Shown one piece after another: positions 35,190 to 47,394 of a DNA stretch of 64,000 bases. The notes beneath the pieces are model-generated. The model searched no databases, was not told the DNA's origin, and was given only the letters and a program-made list of their open reading frames with translations. The DNA lies in NCBI GenBank assembly GCA_039720395.1, contig CM077833.1:18227133-18291132 (forward strand), written 5' to 3'. Position 1 is the stretch's first letter. Each line of letters opens with the position of its first letter. The position numbers and the translations under genes were made by a program. The DNA is from Liquidambar formosana. Taxonomy: Eukaryota > Streptophyta > Magnoliopsida > Saxifragales > Altingiaceae.

Positions 35190-37560
35190 AACATTCAGTT
35201 TCCATATTTATCTCTATTTATTGAGCTTTTGACAAAGTTGAAGTGATGCTTAAAACATTCAGTTTTTTTATATTTATATCTATGTATTGAACTTTTGACT
35301 AACTTTAGAAGTCATAAACTTAACATAGAAATTTTTTTTTGTGTATGTTATCATTTGTTAGCATCCATGAATTTTAGAGATATAATTTTCCACTTTCTAG
35401 TTCCTGTATTTCTTGATGGGGAAATTATAGATGGCTCAAGTATGGACAAATAATTACAAATCAATACAATTAGCTAGTAACAATGAATAGATGACTATTC
35501 ACTTAATCAATAATGACTATGAAGTTATTAGTCAATTGTATTGATTTTTAATAATTTGCCCCATAACCGGACCATTCTGTATTTCCCCCTTTTCTGATTG
35601 GTAGTGTGATAGGTACTGCGCGCCTCTCGCCTACCACTTGCACTCATGACAATTTTGATTAGATGGTTTCTTGGTGGTTCATCTTTTCTGGATTTTCTAC
35701 TTTTAGTTTCAGTTACTTGGACAATGGTTTCTTATAATTTCTTTGTTTGGTAGACGAGTGATTTTATCTTATAATTTTCCTTTTTGGTTAATAAAAAATG
35801 TTATGAGCACCGCATCTCAGTGCTTATCCTTCACAAAAATTTGCTTCGCCACCCGAGAAGGTAATTCATTACTAGGGATGTAAATAGGATGGGTTTTTTC
35901 GGGGTCTTGTCTCGTCTCGTCCTGCTTCTAGTGAGAAGGGTTTGGGTTACTATTTAATGGGGTAGGAGCGGATTTGAGATTTTCTTAAGAACCCGTTAAG
36001 GTTTAAGACAGGGTTGAGATTTTCATTAAAAACCCGTCCCGATTGTCTACTCACTTATACTATTATACCTTTTTTTTTTTTTTTTTTTTTTGGTTGATGA
36101 ATATACTATTATACCTCTATTATTACATAATAATACATTTATAATATATAGAGGCCTCTAATTTGTTAGGTTGCTTTTTGCCTTTATTAGAATCCTGTTT
36201 TTTTTTTTCTTTTCCTTTTGTTTTATTCCCTGTTTTTTTTCTTATCTTTTTGTTGTATTTTGTTTTGTTGCGAGTTGTGACACTTTTATTGAAAGAATTT
36301 TTGTTATTACATGGCTCTTTTTAGTTGTTATGTTGTATTTTATTAATCTTTTATATAGGAAAATTGAAAGTAGTTTGATGAATTTAATGAACGAATTTTA
36401 AAATTTTTTTATTATAAATATGGTAAAATAAAATAATTATTTTTTCTTAAAAACAAATTTATGCCTATAAAACGTAATCGATTTTTTGTATCATCCTTTC
36501 ATATCCTGTCTTGTCTTACAAAGTATAGACGAGACGAGATGGGACGGGAATGTGATTTTCAAATTCAAATGGGATGAGAATAGGAATTGGATATTAAATT
36601 CAAAGTGGGCTTGGGATGGGATAAATCCCAATGGGTTGGAGTTGGGAGAGGGTTCCTTGTACCAATCCCGTCACGTTGACATTCCTATTCATTACAAGAA
36701 CAACACTAGACCATTCTTTACAGTACTATAGCCGTGTATAGGAGGAGGACCATCCTTTGCAAAATCTTCAACCTTTTTTATTGGATACAATTGGAGTGGG
36801 TTCGAACCTTTGATTTATCCTGATTTTATCTTCTATCCTATCTTTTCTCATTAGCCTCAATGGTTGAGACTCAAAATCTTTCACTTTTATTGGTTATCTC
36901 AAATTTTATTCCCTACCATTTCATCAGCTAAAGAAGAATTTTCAAAAATTTATTTATACCTTTAAATCTATACACGATAAATTGTTGCAGCCAATACTCA
37001 TTAATCGGTCTGTTCATTTGATAAATATTTGGTATTCATGAGGGAAGCAAGGTTGAGAACTTTGTTTTGAAACCTTCTTCACTTCATTATTTTTTTTTGA
37101 TCGAATACTAAATCTTTATTAATTGTAGTGAATTTGATCTCCATCCTATCCTATCGTGGATGTAGGCGAATTACCAAATCCCGTAAAAACGTTTTCTACG
37201 TTTGGTATTTGTTCCAATCGTCCTCGTCGCACAATAGAAGTCAATTTTAATTTCATATCTACCTTCTGTGGCCTTCCATACAGGCATACAGCCACAGAGA
37301 TAAACGGGTAGATTTATGACTGTCATGTCAAAACGACATCGTTTCTTGACGCAAATCCTCCGCCTTAAGCGTCGGTCTCTGTTATCAATCAAGCATAACG
37401 AGTCATTAAGCTTCGAGTACCCTCTGTCCTGAAGATTTTTCGTCATTTTCTCATCCATTTTCCTTCGGATTTTCCTTGCTGACCAAAGAATCAAAGAACC
37501 AAACAATACTGATAGAGAAGATTCTAACCATCCAAAAATTAGAACATTAATAAAGGCAAA
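35190..37560. other. intergenic region between the CCCH and UPF0090 genes
   Basis: Most of the centre is a non-autonomous hAT element (35873-36687). The rest is AT-rich, with poly-T tracts and no recognised gene. The promoter of the downstream gene should lie in about 36900-37560. Confidence 0.5.
35865..36695. mobile_element. non-autonomous hAT element with perfect 8-bp target duplication
   Basis: The element spans 35873-36687 (815 bp), flanked on both sides by the exact octamer TTCATTAC (35865-35872 and 36688-36695). Its ends are TAGGGATGTAAATAGGATGG and, reverse-complemented, TAGGAATGTCAACGTGACGG: imperfect TIRs beginning TAGG as in hAT elements. Subterminal GGGACGGG-like motifs recur on both sides. 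The 76-81 codon open frames inside have no transposase resemblance. Confidence 0.8.
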
Positions 37561-40500
37561 ATGGAATTAACAAAAATTTGGAATTCGAGGGCTTCTGGGA
37601 TTTCATTTTCACCCACTACTAAGAGTAGCTTCTGCAGTCCTTCCCGCCAGACCCATAACCTCTCATTCCCATTTTGGTCGTACGCTTTTCTTTCTATTCC
37701 AAAATATTCCTGTATCACCCACGCCAAGAAGAAAAACACAGAGTCTGAACCAGTTCTCAAACCAACCATCATTGAAGAAGTATACGTGGACGATGAAGAA
37801 GAGGAGGTTCTTCTTGATAACTTCGATGATGGTAAAAACCCATGTATATATTTATATTTATATAGACGTCTTTATTTTACTTTGTGCTATTTTGTTTTCT
37901 TTCAGCTCCATTTGGTTGGTGAGAAAATGTGGGAAAAGATAAGAAAGTACAGAGATTGGAATTCCAGAAAATGGAAAGCTCACCCCCTACTAAGCCAAAT
38001 AAATGATTTTAACTGATTTCAGTCGAGGAATTTGTTTTCCCAGGTCCCAAGTAATGGAAATTATGATTTCTTAACTTTTTCTCACAGTTCCACGTCAACC
38101 AAAGAGAGTTTTATTGCTTCATCTTTTACTATGATTAGGACTCTGTGAACTATTCTGAACAAAATAGTTGGTTCAGTTTGATTATTGTTGTACGAGATCA
38201 TAATATCCTATTGTTTGCAACCCTTTTTGTTGCTACATTTTTGTTTAAATTAGTGAGATCAGTTTAAATGGGTCTAATAGATTCTTCTTGTGAATTTTAT
38301 ATTTAGCTACTCATTTTCTTTTTGGTTCTTTGAAAATCTGGGACTAAGTTTTTTGCTACAAGTTGGTTTTTGTTTAGTCTTATGTTTGTCTCTACTATGC
38401 TCCTAAAGTTTGTATGTAGAATGTAGATTAGTGGACTCTGTGAATTGGGTTTAATTATTTTGTGTCACAATATGGTGGTTTACTTTAATATACGGTTTTA
38501 ATTTTCTCCAAGGTTGTATACGAACATTGATTTTGGTTTGTCTTCATGCTTATGACCTTATGCTAGTTTTGAACAATTTCCAAATACAACGCAATTTTTT
38601 TGAACCTACAGTACCTTAAGCAGATTAGGAGTTATTTGAACAATTTCCTTTTGGAATGGCTCCTTGGGTAGTCTGATTCTGTGTAGGGTATGGTTTTAAT
38701 CTTGAGTGGCACAATTTCTTAATTGTGACAAAGTAGTTGCAGTAGCATGTCGATCATATTGAACCTTTGTAGATGAGTGTTTTGTTGCTGCTCAAACCTA
38801 GGTTTATTATCATCATCACAATTAATTCCTTGATATCCTAGTTTGCAAGTTTTGACAATCTTATATTTTTTTCAACCTTGAGTTCTGTCTGAAGTTTTGG
38901 TATTAGAAAAAGCACTAAAGTTGGAATTAGAAAATTTTGAAGCAATATCACCCTTTGTACTATAGGGATCTTTTGGCATATATCGAACACTGGAGTCTAT
39001 TGTGGATGAGCAGTTCATTTGATATCTTGGTTTTTTCTTGGTGCCAATCCTATATGCCACTTAATCCTAATCCTCTTTCTTTCAATCATGGTTTTAGAAC
39101 TTCTATATTCTACTATAAAATTCAATGAAGTTTTATTTATTTATCTATTTATTTGTATTATTATTATTTTAAACCAAAAGGAGAGCTTTAAGCATCATAA
39201 GTTATCCTAGCATCCGAACTAGGTTGGTACATTTTCAAATGATATATTGTCAAATGTATACCCCGTTAAGGGATGATTACCGAGTGGCATTCTGCTCGAT
39301 TAGGCGAATGTGAGTGAGGGATAAGCCTTCCCGCGCTAGTGTGAAGCAAATTTTTTAAGTTCAACCAAAATTAGACTTTAACATATGTGTTATTATCCTG
39401 GTTTAGACCTTAGCTTTACAGACCTCTATCACCTAGGCATTTTAGGGACATTGATTAGAGTCTTAACATTTGGTATTAGAGCCAACCTCTCTTATAGGGT
39501 TTGAGTCACAGGTGGAACAACTATGGAAAAAAGAAAAAAGGAAGCTGTTGTTCTGCTATAGTATGGGATATGGTAAGCCTATCATAGTATGGGCTATGAT
39601 AAGGGGCAGAGGTAGGGAAGGGGCCTAGCAGGGACCTTTCCAAAATTTTAGGAGAAAATCTCTCCTTATGGTTATTTCTCATTCAATATCCACTTAATTT
39701 TGACTAATTGTTAAGAAGTTTTTTTTAAAACTTATATATATATATATATATAATCCTTAAAACAAATTGAGACATATAATACAAATAAGACTACTAAAAA
39801 TTATTTAGTTTTCTAATAGTCTAATGCATGCAGTACAAAGTTAAAACTTAACCTAGACTGCAAGAAAGGCCTTGGAAAAAGGTATTTTGTAGGTTTGAGG
39901 GGTGTGACTAGTATCCATGAATAGTACCATGAACAATGCTGTGAATAGTACTATGAATAGTGTCCGTGAATAGTTTTCTAAAAATTAGAGAAAGATAAAG
40001 AAGAAAGTGAAGAAAAAGAGAAAATCCTAAATCACTAGGGCTTGTTTGAGATCCACACTCAAACACAAAGAAGAGTTCCACACTCAACTCAAGAAAAATA
40101 CCCACAATACTCTACGTAGATTTTTTTTTTTGGGTTAATATGTTCCACATCATTCCCCCCCACCCCACACTCACCCAAATTGGAGAAAACTTGACTTCTT
40201 GTCTTACAATGTTGGAGTATAACTATCCTTGAACTTACAAACTTGTATTTGTAGCTTGGAGTTAAAGCGACTTCATCTTCTTGGTTGGAAGCAATAAATA
40301 TAACAATTGCAATTCTATCTTTTTTGTAGTGTCACTAAATTTGTTTGGAATGATGAAATCAATTGGTGGAATAGTTTGCAAGTCAAAAATGTTGGCCCAG
40401 ACTGCAAGGGTTGTAGGGCTAAGGTTAGCATCACACCAGTTGAGACTACTCGAATCGTGGTGCTTGGCTATTGCGCTACCCTTTAAAAGATTTTACGGCT

Positions 40501-43500
40501 CTTTTCCTGATGCTAGCTGGTTTTAGGTGAAATGGTTAGCACTCAGTCCTACAATTAGTATTAAAGCAAGGTCACGGGTTCGAATCCTTGGGTGGGCACG
40601 ACATGTGTTGGGGGGTGATTGTTAGCCTAGATACAGGTTTTGTAGGGCTAGGGTCAGCATCATGCTGGTTGAAACTACTCGAATTGTGGTGCTTGGCTGC
40701 TGCGCTGCCTTTTAAAAGATTTGAAGACACCTCTCCTGACGCCAGCTGGTTTTTGGTGAAATAGTGCTAAGTCCTACAAAAAAACACATACTTGATGTTG
40801 TAGTCACAATCTCACTCCATTACACGAACCGCTTGTGGCACTACTATAGGAGACAATGACACTAAAGTCGTTGAGGGTTGGAGTAGTTGAAGGGCTAGGA
40901 GTAAATATACTCCTCAATCCTTTGCTTGAGTTAAGGACTTCAATAGTTCTCTCACCCCAATTTTGAAAGAGTCAATGTCCACCACCAAGTTGTATACCTT
41001 CTGAGATAGAGCATCAAATTTCTCTTTCTTTACCATGGTAATAAAACCCTTTAAGGGGGCAAAGAATAAAATTCAGGCTTTGATACCAAAATTGATGCAA
41101 TACAAGGTTAAAACTTAACCTAGACTCCAAGAAAGATCCAGGAAAAATGTTTTTATTTTTTATTTTTTATTTTCTAGTTTGAGAGGTGGTGAACAATATC
41201 TGTCAATAGTATAGTGAACAGTAGCTAAGTCTAGTGTTTGTGAACAATAACTTTATAAATAAGAGAAAGAGAAGAAAGAGAAGTGTTGGAAATGTACCAC
41301 ATCCCACATTGGTTAATTGTAAACCTTGACATGGCTTAATATACTTGTTTGGGCCTTCCACCTAGAAACTTAGGCTTATAAGTTGGAAACTTAACATGGT
41401 ATTAGAGCATGTCATTCTTGGGCCTATTGAGCCCGTATTTGTTCCACATGTGACACGCCTGTTGTTGTCTTGTTAGGCCTACATGTGAGGGGGAGTGTTG
41501 GGAAGTCTCACATCCCACATCGATTAAATATTGAGTTTGACATAGCTTCATATATTTGGTTAGGCCCTCCACTTACAAGCTTAGGCTTTTAAGTTGGAAA
41601 CTTAACAATATATAATGTGCTCTTGAAGAGCCATATTAATTAAAAGATGTTCTAGGTTGTCTGTTCATGCATAACAGTCTTTTATGCATTGGAATTTTTT
41701 GGTGCATCTGGACAAAATAACCGTGATAAATATTTTTCATTACTAACTTTTAGTGATGTGTTTGTTCTCTTTTTTCTTTATATATATATATATATATGTA
41801 TATGTTAGCATTTCTCATCCTTCAAAATAAATATCGTGTCTAAATTAATTTCTTGATTGCATAGGGGAGTTAATGGATGAGGATATCAAGGACGAGTACG
41901 ATGCGGATGATGCTGAACTTTATGTAAGTCTTGTACATAAAAGTTGTTGTGATAATTTTCTTATAATAAATCAAAGTTAAAAGTTTGCTAAACAACTTTC
42001 TTGCCTCCTTTTTTAAGGCTGGGGATGGAGGTGGAGGGGGTGGAATTAAACTTGCTGGGACATGGTGGGACCAAAAAGCATTAGCACTTTCTGAAGAGGT
42101 TTCTTTGTCATTTGACGGTGATCTGAAAATATATGCATTTAAGACATTGGCAAATTCCACAATTCAAGTGCGCATTGAGAAGCTTTCAAACAAGTAAGCA
42201 TCTCTTAACACTATTGACAATTACTCACAAGACTGTCTAAGTTGCGATGTATGTGTAAGTGTGTGTATCATAAAGTAGTTATTTTTCCTGTTCTATGGAT
42301 AAAAAGTAATAATTTTTCAGACTATTAAATGGAGAAAAAAATGGATGGAGAAATGGGTAAGAGTTGTCCCCATGGAAAATCCCTTGGCACCTCTAGAAAA
42401 GTGGCTCACTGGCTGGTTAAACCTCTAATTTCTAATCCTAAGCTGAGAGTAATATGGTTGAAACTCTGAGAGAGCTTTCTCTAAAAAACGGACTGATATT
42501 AATTTATGTTTTCAAGATCTCTCTAAATAAGTCTTTTCTTGTCATATCTGCCAAATTCTATCCTAAAAGTTTATATCTTCTTTTCCCTAGCCACGAACAC
42601 GGGCTTTACCTAACAGCCTACCTTCATGGAGTTTATCTGACCAACCTCACCATCTCCTGGGAAGTGGTTTGACTATGTCTACCTTTTATATATAAATCTG
42701 TTGAAAAATATGAAATTGTTAAGCTTTGATATAAATATCGTTCTACTAATCTCGAATTTGATGGGATGAAGGTGACATTATCTTATGTTTTACAGATCCT
42801 TGTAAACTCTTTTTCGTTACAAATTTCATTTCGCCAAAGTATGTCGTAGAAGTTCTGCCTGTTGTTTTGTGCTAATTATTGTAATTGTTGTATATTGTAA
42901 TATATTCCTTAGGATCAATGGATTATATTTATTTTCATTATCTCTTTTAATTATGTAGACATACTATTCAAGCGGACTTAAAGGTTTAAGATGGTTGATT
43001 GGTGTCAAATTAGTACTACAAGTTTTTGATCAGGTTCAGAAGATACCTGATGGTTACCAAAAGGAACTTGCTGAATGGATCCTATGAAATAAATAGTGTA
43101 AGGTTAACCAAAAGCATAATTTACTGGTTGTTGGGTGTTTTGCATACTTTTATGGATAAAGAGAACATATTTCACTATTTTTAACATTGAAAGAGTTGGC
43201 AGAAGGGCAGTTAAATTTCAGCATGCTCCTGAAAAATATGTTGTGCAAAAGAGCAACATTGAAACAGTATTATATGTACCAAAATTTTATTTGAATGGTA
43301 ATACATGTTTTAATGCACCATTAGACACTGCCTGAATATCTGAAAATTATTTAAGGAATTTCATTTCTTTCCTTAAATTGTTTGTGATCACTTAATCCTA
43401 TCATTTTTAAATTTTATTATAAATATTGTTAGACGTTTAATAAGGAATACCTCAAGCCTTTACTTTGCAATGGTATTTCACAGGTCTGGTTCCCCCAGTA

Positions 43501-44873
43501 TGACTGATATTGAAGTTTTCTCCTCAGCTTATAGAGCACGGTTGGATGAAGCTGAGCTTGCTGGATCTATACCGGAGAATATATCACTGGAGGTTCTGAA
43601 TTCTCTATTTTCCATTTTCTCTCTATTTTCTTTGTTATTTGTACAAAGTTGTGCAGCGATTTGGGAGACACGCCTTTTCGCCCTAGAAACTCTAAAGAGA
43701 AGGGCTGCCTCTTGTTTCTAATAGGCTTTGAATTACTTAGATGGCCGAGGATGAGCTACATATGTAAGTTAAGGCCTTAGAAGTAGGAACCTTCTACTAA
43801 GGGTGCTGCTCTTGTTTCTGAACCATGATTTCATTCTTCTCAGTCATAACCTTGTAGGAAACGCGATTCTTTCTTGAGAGAATCGTGATTCTATGTAGTA
43901 CGAAACCTTGTGATGGAAGAGGGAAGGCAAAGCCATGACACCCCCCACTAACCTCTTCTTAAATTCAACTAAAGTGTTAAAAAAAAAAAAAAAAATAATA
44001 ATAATAAATATATATTCTCATTAAATCATATCCGAGTAATGCTTAATAAGTTAATATTTTTAAATACTCAACAATTTTCTTCAAAAAAATAAGATAAAGC
44101 ATGCTCTCTCTTTCTCTACATGTGTGTAGCTTCTAAAAAGGTTAAAAGAACACTCTTTGCACCTTTTTTTTTTTTTTTTTTTTTTTGTGGAATTCCTTTA
44201 TAATTTTAACAATAAAATTTTGTTTAAATTTCTATACAATTTCATCCCATACAATATCATATCAAGGTAACACAAAAAATACAGGACTGTATATATATAA
44301 AAATTTTACACAAACACTTCTAACACACCCCAAACCTTGGACTCTTCTATGTTCCTCCGCTTCCATGCCACACCCACACCCTCGACCCAACCCCACTCCT
44401 GCTTCGTGCTTCTATGGTTAGGGCATTGGACCTGAGGTTTAAGTCCATTTGATTTTTTAGATGGTTTTTTTTTTTTTTTTGATAGCTAACCTTTAATGAT
44501 AGGTATGTTCTCATAATAAGTTACTCATTACCTTTTGAGTCTAAAGAGATGTGTTTCGTCTTAGGTATCATCCCCTGGTGTTGAAAGGGTAGTCCAGATT
44601 CCACAAGATTTTGACCGGTTTAAGGATCGGCCTATGTATGTCAAATATGTCAGCGAGCTAGCTGCAACAGGTTCGTCCACAGAAAGTGATGGCATTTTCA
44701 AACTTGTTTCTTTTGATTTGGAAACAAATTGTTGCACTTGGGGTTTAGCAGATGTCAGGATAAATAGAGAAAAAGCAGGGAAAGGAAGACCACTTAGCAA
44801 AAAGCAACGGGAGTGGCGATTGAATACATCTTTTGATTCCTTGCGTTTAGTCCGGTTGTATTCTGATATTTGA
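37561..44873 (+). CDS. RimP/UPF0090-like protein, probably plastid-targeted
   Basis: Five exons: 37561-37831, 41865-41923, 42018-42193, 43484-43592, 44565-44873; GT-AG and in phase, total 924 nt = 307 aa. The first ~60 residues are rich in Ser, Lys and Arg and poor in acid (ISFSPTTKSSFCSPSRQTHN), as expected of a plastid transit peptide, followed by an acidic linker (VDDEEEEVLLDNFDD). The mature part carries the UPF0090 features: an AYRARLDEAEL segment, the SSPGVERVVQIPQDFDRF motif and a C-terminal domain ending KKQREWRLNTSFDSLRLVRL. Bacterial RimP helps mature the 30S subunit; a plastid ribosome role for this protein is inference. The Arabidopsis counterpart (At1g77122, from memory) also neighbours a GUX gene. 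Intron 1 is 4 kb and full of transposons. Confidence 0.88.
37904..38107. mobile_element. MITE with TTTGGTTGGTGAGAAAATG inverted ends
   Basis: The left end is GCTCCATTTGGTTGGTGAGA and the right end is TTTTTCTCACAGTTCCACGT followed by CAACCAAAGAG. About 200 bp, same family as 30280-30480; near the start of intron 1 of the UPF0090 gene. Confidence 0.6.
39825..41283 (-). mobile_element. non-autonomous LTR retrotransposon remnant in intron 1
   Basis: Read on the minus strand. One LTR lies at 39825-40152, bounded by a polypurine tract (complement of 40153-40170). The opposite, truncated LTR lies at 41093-41283; the two share the block GTTAAAACTTAACCTAGACT. A primer-binding site TGGTATCAAAGC (complement of 41077-41088), similar to plant initiator-Met tRNA sites, adjoins the right LTR. 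A 40-residue gag-like open frame follows on the minus strand (40914-41036, starting MVKKEKFDALSQKVYNLV). There is no pol gene. The right LTR stops where a TRIM element begins. Confidence 0.6.
40391..40780. repeat. direct repeat of ~228-bp period with tRNA-like segment
   Basis: The segments from 40391 and about 40619 share the runs GTAGGGCTA, CTACTCGAAT and GGTGCTTGGCT and end in GTGAAAT...AGTCCTAC. Between them, 40527-40604 resembles a tRNA-derived SINE head, with a B-box-like GGGTTCGAATCC at about 40577-40588. It is inside the LTR element, so it may be a nested SINE. Confidence 0.5.
41284..41607 (+). mobile_element. TRIM: complete miniature LTR retrotransposon
   Basis: The 5' LTR 41284-41396 and 3' LTR 41496-41607 (113 and 112 bp) both start TGTTGG and end AAGTTGGAAACTTAACA. 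Immediately after the 5' LTR is TGGTATTAGAGC (41397-41408), a one-base variant of the Met-tRNA primer site. A purine tract GTGAGGGGGAG (41485-41495) precedes the 3' LTR. The internal region is only 99 bp and non-coding, the hallmark of terminal-repeat retrotransposons in miniature. No clear 5-bp target duplication was seen. Confidence 0.88.
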
Positions 44874-45968
44874 ATATCCCCCCCCCCGGGTCTTTTTTTA
44901 TTATTTATTAATTCGTTTATTCATTTAAAAATCATGTATCTCTATATGTCCGGAAGTTCTTACTGATACATAGATTATATAAATAATGATTAATGCTGTG
45001 TTAAGGTAATCTTTTTCAAGTTGCTGTCTCTTTACTTTGTTTTATCTTCCAAATTATGACTGGTGAACATGTTTTTACTGTACATATCATTGGTGTATTT
45101 TATTGTTTGCACAAAGAAAAAAGAAATAAGAAAAGGATAAAAACAATATAAAATTGAAAGCTCACAGTCTCACTCCATTATGTTTTTTCTCAGCCCAAGA
45201 ATGTTAAAAAAGCTATGGAAAAAAAATATAGGAACGCTTGTAATATTATAAATTGTTTATCACTGTACAGGTTTAAGATTAAGCAGTGATTCTTACAATT
45301 TGTTTCTCAGAGTTTTGTGCTGAAGTGAACAAAGGATGCTTATAACTCATTGTAGTGATCTTGAAAATGGAAGTTCACTGTTTCACAAATCTGCACGGAT
45401 GGTGCAAGTTCAGCTTCATTTTCTTTGGTAAAACCTCTGCTTGGGAATAAGTTTTGTGCACAAGATGAACCGGATCCTTTCTGCTTAAATTGAAATCAAG
45501 GTATGACTTCTAGATCAAAATATATGGTTTCCTCTTCCAGGGTATTGATATATCGAGAAATAGCTATCTAGTCATCCAAATGCAAGTGGCATACAGGAGG
45601 GAAAAGCTCACATCAGTACCCTGGGTACACACTGCCCAATATACTGCCCAAATCTTATTATTTGTTTGGGTCCATCCTTTAGGGACCTTGCTTATGATTT
45701 GGATGGTGTAGTTCTCTTGGCATTCATATTTTGACCTGTTAACCACATGACCTGATTGCCAGATACACAATAGGCCCAAACTATAAAAGAGAATACAGGT
45801 TTTTCTTTTACTCTGCTGGGCTGTTCTTATGCTAGTTTATGACTGAAATCTGACATGTTGAGATCCCTTCAAATGGGAGTTGTGATACCACTAGTGGTAT
45901 CTCCTTATTCCTAGTCTCTACAGAGAATTCGATAAAATTGGAATGATACAAAGGGAAGAGGCATCTCC
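44874..45968. other. spacer downstream of the UPF0090 gene
   Basis: A C-run at about 44879-44887 follows the stop codon. The rest is AT-rich and likely includes the 3' untranslated region. No gene is recognised. Confidence 0.5.
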
Positions 45969-46429
45969 TAGGTCATTATTATTATTATTATTTATTTTAT
46001 TTTTTTGTGTTTGTTCGAGAAATGGGTATGTAGATAGGTGACTTTACATACCCGCCAGGGAGCATTACCCCCTAGGAAGCACGGATACTCCAAAACCCCC
46101 TTCGAATTAGTATCGGATACCGATACCCCCCGATACGTATCAGATACGTTTCGTACGTATTGGAATAGTGTCACAGCATCGGATACGTCCCGATACACCA
46201 AGGATATGGCACATATACGTTTTGGATACGGCGAGATACGGTTGGGGTGATTTCGCAATTATAATTTAAAAAAAAATGGAAGCTTAAATGAGATTTTTAA
46301 AAAGCATTAGGTTTAAAATTTAAAACAAAAAATCTGTACTAACCCCATACCTCTCGTTCACAGCGCTTGGGCATTCAGAGTTCAGACCCAACGTCGCTTC
46401 AAAATTAGAAGAAGAAACCCTTCTTTTCT

Positions 46430-46720
46430 GTCGACTTTGCTTCTAAAGGGTAGAAACCCATTTTTGTTATGCGACGATGCTGCCAAAGGAGAGAAACCCA
46501 TTCTTGCTGTGAGATGATGCTGTCGAAGGGTCGAAACCCATCTCACGTTGCTCGACTCTGCTGTCGAAGAGTTAGAAACCCATTCTTCTTAGTCGATTTT
46601 GCTTCCAAAGGGTAGAAACCCATTTTTGCTATGCGACGATGCTGCCAAAGGGTTAAAACCCATCTTGCATTGCTCGACACTACTGTCGAAGGGTTAGAAA
46701 CCCATTCCTTCTATTGTGAT
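46430..46720. repeat. subterminal tandem repeats of the hAT element
   Basis: A motif of the form AAAGGGTWGAAACCCAT recurs about seven times, with a longer ~161-bp period (copies starting near 46439 and 46600 share ATGCGACGATGCTGCCAAAG). Subterminal repeats are commonly transposase-binding sites in hAT elements; here that is inference. Confidence 0.7.
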
Positions 46721-47394
46721 GTCTTGCTTCCAAAGGGTTTCTCTTCCTTTCATCTCTCTCGCTCACTTCTAAGGTTTTCAGTCCTCTCTTTCAAAGGTGT
46801 TGGAATCATCAAGGCTATACTAAAGGTAAGAAATTTGGACACGTCATTTAGAGAATCAGCCTTTGGGTTCGTCTATCGAAAGTGTTGCGATCATCAAGCT
46901 CAAGACTAGAAAACCATTTTCTGCTCTGTGCTCTTTGAGATTTAGTTCTCTCTCTTCTTCTACCTTCTTCCTTGTGCTAGTCTAACGGGTTCAACTGTCT
47001 CTATCGTCAGCTCAAGAGTTGCTACTATAAAGGCGAGTTGTATTTTTTAGGTTTTTTATTTTTATTTTTATTTTATATTATCTCTAATGTTGATGATCCT
47101 ACAAAATAAGTATGCCATGTTTTTATTTTATTTTATTTTTTTTATGGGATAAATAGGCCATGTTTTTATAGTAGTGATTAATTGATTAGTAATGATTTAA
47201 TGATGCTATATTGATATGTGAATATGTGGTACATAAATATTGGTTACATCTTTGTATTTGTGGCTCCATTATAATGTTGTATTGTGTACAAAATAAAGTC
47301 ATATTATTATACATCTTGATTTTGATTTATTTTCTTTTTTAATTTATATTGTCAGTGGATTTTATTAATAGTTATTCACTATAGGTGAGTGACT

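Noticed and set aside
36486..36731. 81-codon open frame in the hAT element
   Set aside because: Arises from GGGACGGG-like subterminal repeats; no transposase motif.
40527..40604. Possible tRNA gene
   Set aside because: Has a B-box-like core but no convincing cloverleaf or acceptor stem by eye, and its neighbour repeat is degenerate; more likely a SINE head.
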